Positions 60,301 to 64,000 of a stretch of 64,000 nt of DNA are shown here, one piece after another. The position numbers and the translations under genes were made by a program. The stretch comes from Muricea muricata. Taxonomy: Eukaryota > Cnidaria > Anthozoa > Malacalcyonacea > Plexauridae. Below the pieces are notes generated by a model. It ran no database searches. It was not told the origin of the DNA and saw only the letters and a list, made by a program, of their open reading frames with translations. Each line of letters begins with the position of its first letter. Positions within the stretch are counted from its first letter, which is position 1. The DNA is taken from the NCBI GenBank assembly GCA_963855995.1, contig OY979725.1, forward strand, positions 9,758,883 to 9,822,882. The letters are read 5' to 3'.

Positions 60301-62549
60301 TTCCGAACAATTTCATGCTGTTCCATTATTAGCAGCTTGTGTCTTCTTACTTACAAAAGCAAGCATTTAAACTGAATTTAAAATATTTTGAAAAAATAAT
60401 AAAACAATTATTGAATTCGGTTCTCGCAGGATATGAGGAATTATTATAAGACCTCGATTTGTGTTACATCTGCCTTAATAATTCCTCATATCCTGCTCGA
60501 CCTCATTCAATAATTGTTTAATATATTGGTATTTCTAGGTAATGCAGAGGGCTCCAAAAACGCGAATAGCAGAAGTGGCCCGACTATTGCAGTATGGCAC
60601 ATCGTGGTATCTTTAATTTCTGGAATGGTCGTTTGCATTTTTGTTATCTACATTGTCCGTCGTTCTCGTCGTCGTTGGTTTGAAAGAAGAAAACTTGAAG
60701 CGAAACCGGAAAAAACTGTCGACGATTCAATTTATCAAGATCTCGATCTCACAAAAATGGGCACGGAAGATAACTATCAGTCGTTGACAGGAAATGTTGC
60801 AAGAATAAGTGAAGATGCAGGTGACGATTATCAAAATGTCGATGTTAGAAAGACGAAGGAGCAAGATAACGGTCAGCGGTTAGAAGGTAATGCCTGTTAT
60901 ATACGCAACTTTCCATACGCAACGTTCCACTCTAAATTAGACTGGAACGATAACTTGGCCGCCATCTTTGAAGCCAAATTGGTTAACAATAGGTTATCAA
61001 GTTCAGTCCTTTTCTATTGTTTCTCTCGGCGGGGTTGGCACCATTCTTCTGGGAATGTGCCGATATTTGGTGTTTTTATTTTGATTTAAGAGGTAATTTT
61101 ATGGTTTAAGAACTTATAACCTAGATTTCGATACAGTCTTTTTTAAAAATAGCAAATACCTCTGGAAAATAGTACTAACGCTGTTTACGACATTTTTAGT
61201 TGTTGTCGCCATCTTGGCTTCACCCAAACGTAGGGTTTTTATCTGGAGTTATCGTTCCAGTATTTATAGAGTTCACTGCTTTCCACACGACGAACTTAAT
61301 GTTATAAAGTTTGAGCAAGCTCGACCTCGGTTTCAAATTTGTCGTAACTTGTTGTGTATTCAATTACTTTGCTTTACGAACACTCAAATTCACTGGTCAA
61401 CGGTGATAAAAGTCACAGAACAAGTTTGTCTGAGAATACACATTTGGTTCGGCACAAATTTAGTTCGACGTTTGAAACACCAGGGCACCTCTCGCACATT
61501 TCGGTTAACTTGTTATACAGCCGTCCAGCTTGGGTTGAACCTAGTTCGCTTAACACGTCAAACTGGGCCACTCTATATTAAGCCACCGGTTTTCCAATTT
61601 AACTGTATCGTGGCGAAACGTAGCGTATTTCATTGTTTCGTGCACTATCAGGAAAACAAATGATATGGACATCTTAGATATGCCATACGTTTCGCTGTAC
61701 GATATACAGGTTGCAGTGGCGAAGCCAGCCCGACATTTGGTCATGCAAATGCAAATTTTTCAGTGTTTATAAACCGAATAAGGAATGAATTTCAAAAGAA
61801 ATGAATAATGATGATTTAAATTTGCATAGCATGACCAAATTACCGGGCTGGCTTCGCTACTGACAGGTTGAAGTGGGAAACATCTTTGGAAGACAGCCTT
61901 TTAACTTAGATTTAAAGAACAATACCACGATTTTACGGACTGAGAATTTGTTCAGTGATATGGTCTCTTGAGTAAAAAAACTTGAATTAGCCGGCGAAAA
62001 TGATGTTAAAACTGCCTACATATACGACTTTTGTATAGGTGTAAGGAAAACTTCAGCCATCTTTGGCTTCATTTAAACATGGCTCCATTTACTGGAGTTA
62101 TCGTTCCAGTATTTATAAAGTTCATTGAGTTGAGCTTCTCGTGTGTAATTAAATCAACTGAGTACGGGTTTACATGAAAAGTTCTACAGGAATCAATTGC
62201 GTTCATGCTACAGGAATCAACTACGTTTTTAGATGGACATTACCAAAATGTCGATGTTAAGAAGACAAAGAAAGAGGAAAACCAACAATCCTTGACAGAT
62301 AATTCTACAAGAATCAATTACGTTTCAGATGGACATTATCAAAATGCTGATATTAGGAAGACAAACAAAGAAAATAACCAACAATCCTTGACACATAATC
62401 ACACAGGAATCATTAACGTTGAAGATGAACATTATCAAAATGTTGATGTTCTAAAAATGAACACAAAAGATACCCACGATGAGAACTCAACTTACACGCA
62501 GTTGGAGCAATTCCGAGATGATGAAAACAATTATCAGCCTCTAACTTAA
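50811..62549 (+). CDS. Draper/MEGF10-like receptor with ITAM tail (complete, 9 exons)
   Basis: Nine exons join in phase to 1761 nt (586 residues plus stop): 50811-50929, 54232-54335, 55975-56070, 56894-57149, 57460-57684, 58305-58484, 59083-59198, 60539-60886, 62233-62549. Signal peptide about 1-25, EMI-like segment about 26-74, about seven EGF/laminin-EGF repeats to residue 363, one membrane span 382-405, RRSRRRW stop-transfer, and a 180-residue tail with Y431, Y445, Y463, Y485, Y517, Y549, Y569 and Y582 in SH2-type motifs. The ectodomain order (signal, NVC..., CCKGW, EGF run) is that of MEGF10/11, CED-1 and Draper, which are phagocytic receptors for dying cells. Y431/Y445 and Y569/Y582 have ITAM spacing. 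There is no NPxY motif. An in-frame stop lies just before the ATG. AATAAA at 62845-62850 follows the stop. Confidence 0.92.
52190..52250. repeat. Small hairpin
   Basis: GATTGTTTCGCTACTCGCTATCTAT is inverted as ATAGATAGCGAGTAGAGTAACCAATC around CGAGGA. Confidence 0.7.
52847..53107. mobile_element. Palindromic MITE in receptor intron 1
   Basis: Ends CGTTTTTTTCACTGTA ... ATCACAGTGAAAAAACG with arms AAGTTCATTTCAGAGTT, GCAAGCCAGTTTGTAA and their complements. No coding capacity. Confidence 0.75.
53380..53560. repeat. Dispersed TTGTTACAAG-type repeat, copy 5
   Basis: GACTTGTTACAAGGTTGTCC, CCTGTTGCAACAAGATTGTC, AACAAGCTGTACAAAGACAA, GTTAACAGGA. It lies in receptor intron 1. Confidence 0.6.
54736..55254. 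mobile_element. TTAA-flanked palindromic MITE, copy 2
   Basis: Same ends as 20927-21445 (AGGGAAATGGCAACAAAA). Exact TTAA on both sides (54732-54735, 55255-55258). It lies in receptor intron 2, about 15 bp from the next palindrome. Confidence 0.82.
55270..55532. mobile_element. Near-perfect palindrome in receptor intron 2
   Basis: Arms of about 115 bp (from TACTACGGTTTCGGATTG to GGAAACTGCCACGTTTCCAA and mirrored) with very few mismatches around a 35-bp centre. Either a young MITE copy or a very stable RNA hairpin. Unusually CpG-rich for the window. Confidence 0.82.
55975..59198 (+). CDS. Receptor exons 3-7: EGF/laminin-EGF repeats
   Basis: Exons 55975-56070, 56894-57149, 57460-57684, 58305-58484 and 59083-59198. 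Repeats show the spaced-cysteine pattern CxCxxGYxGxxC, for example CQCDKGYYGPSC, CECTEGWTGMYC, CKCTEGYKGIRC, CDCLDGWTGVSC, CTCTEEWRGIYC. Several repeats are split by introns, as is common in MEGF genes. N-glycosylation sequons occur (NNT, NNST, YNGT). Probably ligand-binding; the ligand is unknown. Confidence 0.93.
56697..56824. repeat. 128-bp near-perfect hairpin
   Basis: CATAGGCGGCCCAATTCAGT, CATATAGAGATCAGTGCGCA and CGTAAACACA are mirrored by TGTGTTTACG, TGCGCACTGATCTCTATATG and ACTGAATTGGGCCGCCTATG. It lies about 70 bp upstream of receptor exon 4. Confidence 0.85.
57925..58100. repeat. AACAATGTTG-type repeat, copy 2
   Basis: Matches 17985-18150 in order of blocks. It lies in receptor intron 5. 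Confidence 0.6.
59380..60025. repeat. Dispersed TTGTTACAAG-type repeats, copies 6 and 7
   Basis: Two stretches (about 59380-59540 and 59860-60020) with CTTGCAAGGTTGTTTTTAAT, AACAAGGTTGTTACAAGTTG, TTAACAGCTTGTTCCAAA. Between them a CGTCACGTGTGCATTTTnCA / GCACGTGACG inverted pair marks a further small palindrome (59585-59765). Confidence 0.55.
60171..60249. repeat. 42-bp tandem repeat, two copies
   Basis: AATATACGACATTATGAGTC and ATTTCGTCGTATATTGA twice, one base different. Each unit can also fold on itself. Confidence 0.85.
60401..60519. repeat. Palindrome abutting receptor exon 8 acceptor
   Basis: AAACAATTATTGAATTCGGT and GCAGGATATGAGGAATTATT are mirrored by AATAATTCCTCATATCCTGC and ATTCAATAATTGTTT. 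It ends 20 bp before the exon 8 start. Confidence 0.8.
60539..60886 (+). CDS. Receptor exon 8: membrane span and first ITAM
   Basis: After a short Ser/Asn stalk a 24-residue hydrophobic span (about 382-405, IAVWHIVVSLISGMVVCIFV...) is followed by a basic stop-transfer. The tail then reads YQDLDLTKMGTEDNYQSL, an exact YxxL-x10-YxxL ITAM (consensus spacing 6-12). Further on comes YQNVDV (Y463), a pYxN Grb2-type site. ITAMs recruit Syk-family kinases when doubly phosphorylated. The exon ends in phase 1. Confidence 0.93.
61200..61300. repeat. Intron 8 block repeated at 62040-62130
   Basis: CATCTTGGCTTCA...CTGGAGTTATCGTTCCAGTATTTATA occurs twice in the intron, and once inverted near 60930-60985 (CTGGAACGATAACTTGG). 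Confidence 0.6.
61725..61870. repeat. Palindrome in receptor intron 8
   Basis: CAGTGGCGAAGCCAGCCCG and TGGTCATGCAAATGCAAAT are mirrored by ATTTGCATAGCATGACCA and CGGGCTGGCTTCGCTACTG. Small MITE. Confidence 0.75.
62233..62549 (+). CDS. Receptor exon 9: YQN repeats and terminal ITAM
   Basis: Begins after TTTTTAG, completing GAT (Asp), so the join reads QRLEDGHYQNVDV. It encodes repeats of exactly 32 residues (YQNV at 485, YQNA at 517, YQNV at 549), then YTQLEQFRDDENNYQPLT, a second ITAM-spaced pair (YxxL-x9-YxxL) ending one residue before the C-terminus. The phase match and repeat identity support this acceptor over the two other AGs at 62181 and 62189. Confidence 0.9.
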
Positions 62550-62844
62550 TTAGAACAGCCATTTTATAACTGGTGTAAGAACGATATCAATCAAAGACAA
62601 CAGGATGAAGAATTCGTAAGCTCATGGAAAACTATAATAACGTGGGGAAAATTTTTTATCATTATGCAATAGGCTGTTCCCGAATTTGGTTGAGGGCACG
62701 CACGTGTAAAACTAGCTGGCGTTAGCGAAGTTAAAGTTAGAAGTTTTAGTAGAAGTTAAAAGTAAATTAGAAGTTTTCAAGCTCGTGCAGTAACCAAAAT
62801 CAAGATGTGTCTTTACAAACAAATTTGTCATGACATGTGATTAT

Positions 62845-62854
62845 AATAAATAAA
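62845..62854 (+). promoter_or_regulatory. Poly(A) signal of the receptor gene
   Basis: Overlapping AATAAATAAA about 300 bp after the receptor stop codon, the first strong hexamer downstream. Confidence 0.6.
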
Positions 62855-63232
62855 AAATGTTCAGTCAACCCCTGTATAATTATTAATTAAGATTACTTCG
62901 CAATATCATCAATATTTCAACGTTGAAGCAAATATTGGATATCGTAGGTAACCAATCTGCGGTTGAATCAATCAATCAAAATTCAACGTTGAAACACAGA
63001 AGTTAATCTTCATTGTTTTTCGACTAAGCGCTATTCTACACAGAGCAAGTGTCCTAAATACAAGCAGGCACCCCCTGGTAACATACCGTTTTCTAATAAT
63101 ATTTCTGGGGAGGAGACTGCTTCTGTTGCTAAACTGAAGATGACCTTCTGTACCGACGTTTCTGTGGCTCTTTATAGTTGTCAGTCGCATCAACAAAATT
63201 TCAACGTTGTACGACGTTGAAGTTGAACTTTA

Positions 63233-63412
63233 AGCCTGGTTCACACGGCGAACGAATCCGGGATGGCTTGGTCTGGCCGATGTGATTGAGCGAGTTCTAT
63301 ACCTTTGCAAAAGCAATCTAATGCTTGTATTATACTTTTTCACATAATCATGCATTCACATACGCCAAAAGTAGAAAATCTCCGATTTTTACAATTTAGT
63401 GTGAACCAGACT
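63233..63412. mobile_element. MITE with TTA target duplication in the paralogue promoter
   Basis: Ends AGCCTGGTTCACAC ... GTGTGAACCAGACT, flanked by TTA on both sides (63230-63232, 63413-63415), a PIF/Harbinger-type target. It splits the sequence that is continuous upstream of the first receptor gene near 50640. Confidence 0.75.
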
Positions 63413-63576
63413 TTACCTACGTGATACGTGATCTCAGTACTGGAATCAATTATCAATGCGCATGACGATTGCGCCACGAAACTTCCCGTCGTTTATTTAT
63501 CTCAACCGAGACAAGTTTGCACAGGTCAGTGGCACCGATAGCAAAGCTTAAAAAGTCAATAACTAATCGTAGCTTA

Positions 63577-63695
63577 ATGTATTATATCGACAGATCATCT
63601 ATGGGATTGCTATTTCTTGGCGTAATCTTAACGCTAATAACACCAACCGCAGGCTTGGATCCGTCTGGAGCTAATGTTTGCAGTGGAAACGAGAG
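63577..63695 (+). CDS. Exon 1 of a second receptor paralogue (partial)
   Basis: 119 bp, exactly the length and phase of exon 1 of the upstream receptor, ending in GAGAG/GTGAGC. It encodes a leader with MGLLFLGVILTLITPTAG, then LDPSGANVCSGNE. It differs at 8 of 39 codons' residues from the first copy. The rest of the gene lies beyond the window. The start ATG is the one aligned with 50811; the upstream frame stays open here, unlike in copy 1. Confidence 0.85.
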
Positions 63696-64000
63696 GTGAG
63701 CTACTTTGATCTTATAGCCAGTCCCGGCCCAAATTATAAGGCCTCTCTCAAAGACATTTAAACGATAAAATTTTGCACACACTAAAAGGTTTACGTGTAG
63801 GATAAAGACAAGCCAAATTTGTGATATTTTACCTTCGCTGACCTTGGAATTCGTAGATAGGACACAAGTTGATTTTCCTGGTATAAACGCACTGGTGGTT
63901 TCAAAATAAAACAAATTCCGAAAATAGACATCTTGTATTCCTGATATTCAAGAAAGAACAAGAAAACGACGGAGTCGTGATATTTCGTCTTTACTATTCC

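Overview
The window reads as nuclear DNA of an invertebrate animal. Two long intron-rich genes with GT-AG splice sites are embedded in AT-rich DNA full of short palindromic transposons. A cnidarian is my best guess, from the mix of a PLC-beta gene, a Draper/MEGF-type receptor with ITAMs, TTAGGG-like minisatellites and very abundant MITEs. No species marker is visible, so this is inference.

Region 1 (1190-27704, + strand) holds a complete phospholipase C-beta gene. I assembled 35 coding exons by hand. All splice phases agree and they sum to 3597 nt (1198 residues plus stop). The order is PH, EF-hand, X, acidic linker, Y, C2, Gq-binding helix and C-terminal coiled coil, with all expected catalytic residues. 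Its introns carry Harbinger-like, TTAA-flanked and other palindromic elements, a tRNA-derived remnant, telomere-like and 65-bp minisatellites, and a dispersed family of TTGTTACAAG-type short palindromes.

Region 2 (27705-44940) has no convincing gene. It contains a long AT-rich stretch with a few orphan ORFs, a TAA-flanked element, a strong hairpin, and a tandem 2.1/2.5-kb segmental duplication (37215-41795). In the second copy of that duplication a 417-bp palindromic element sits inside the microsatellite.

Region 3 (44946-45839, - strand) holds a possible small three-exon gene (58 residues) with a CRE palindrome next to its start codon. It is followed by a large foldback element (46547-49292) and a decayed non-LTR retrotransposon fragment (about 49270-49810).

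Region 4 (50811-62549, + strand) holds a complete nine-exon receptor gene (586 residues): signal peptide, EMI-like segment, about seven EGF/laminin-EGF repeats, one membrane span, and a tyrosine-rich tail. The tail has two canonical ITAM spacings and four YQN repeats. At 63577 the first exon of a second tandem copy begins and runs off the window, so this is a receptor array.

The two main genes could both act in receptor signalling at the membrane (Gq to PLC-beta; ITAM to Syk-family kinases). Nothing in the sequence links them beyond being neighbours. The most interesting item is the receptor tail, which looks built from repeated ITAM-like units that later lost their second tyrosine, with an in-frame acceptor site inside the repeat array.
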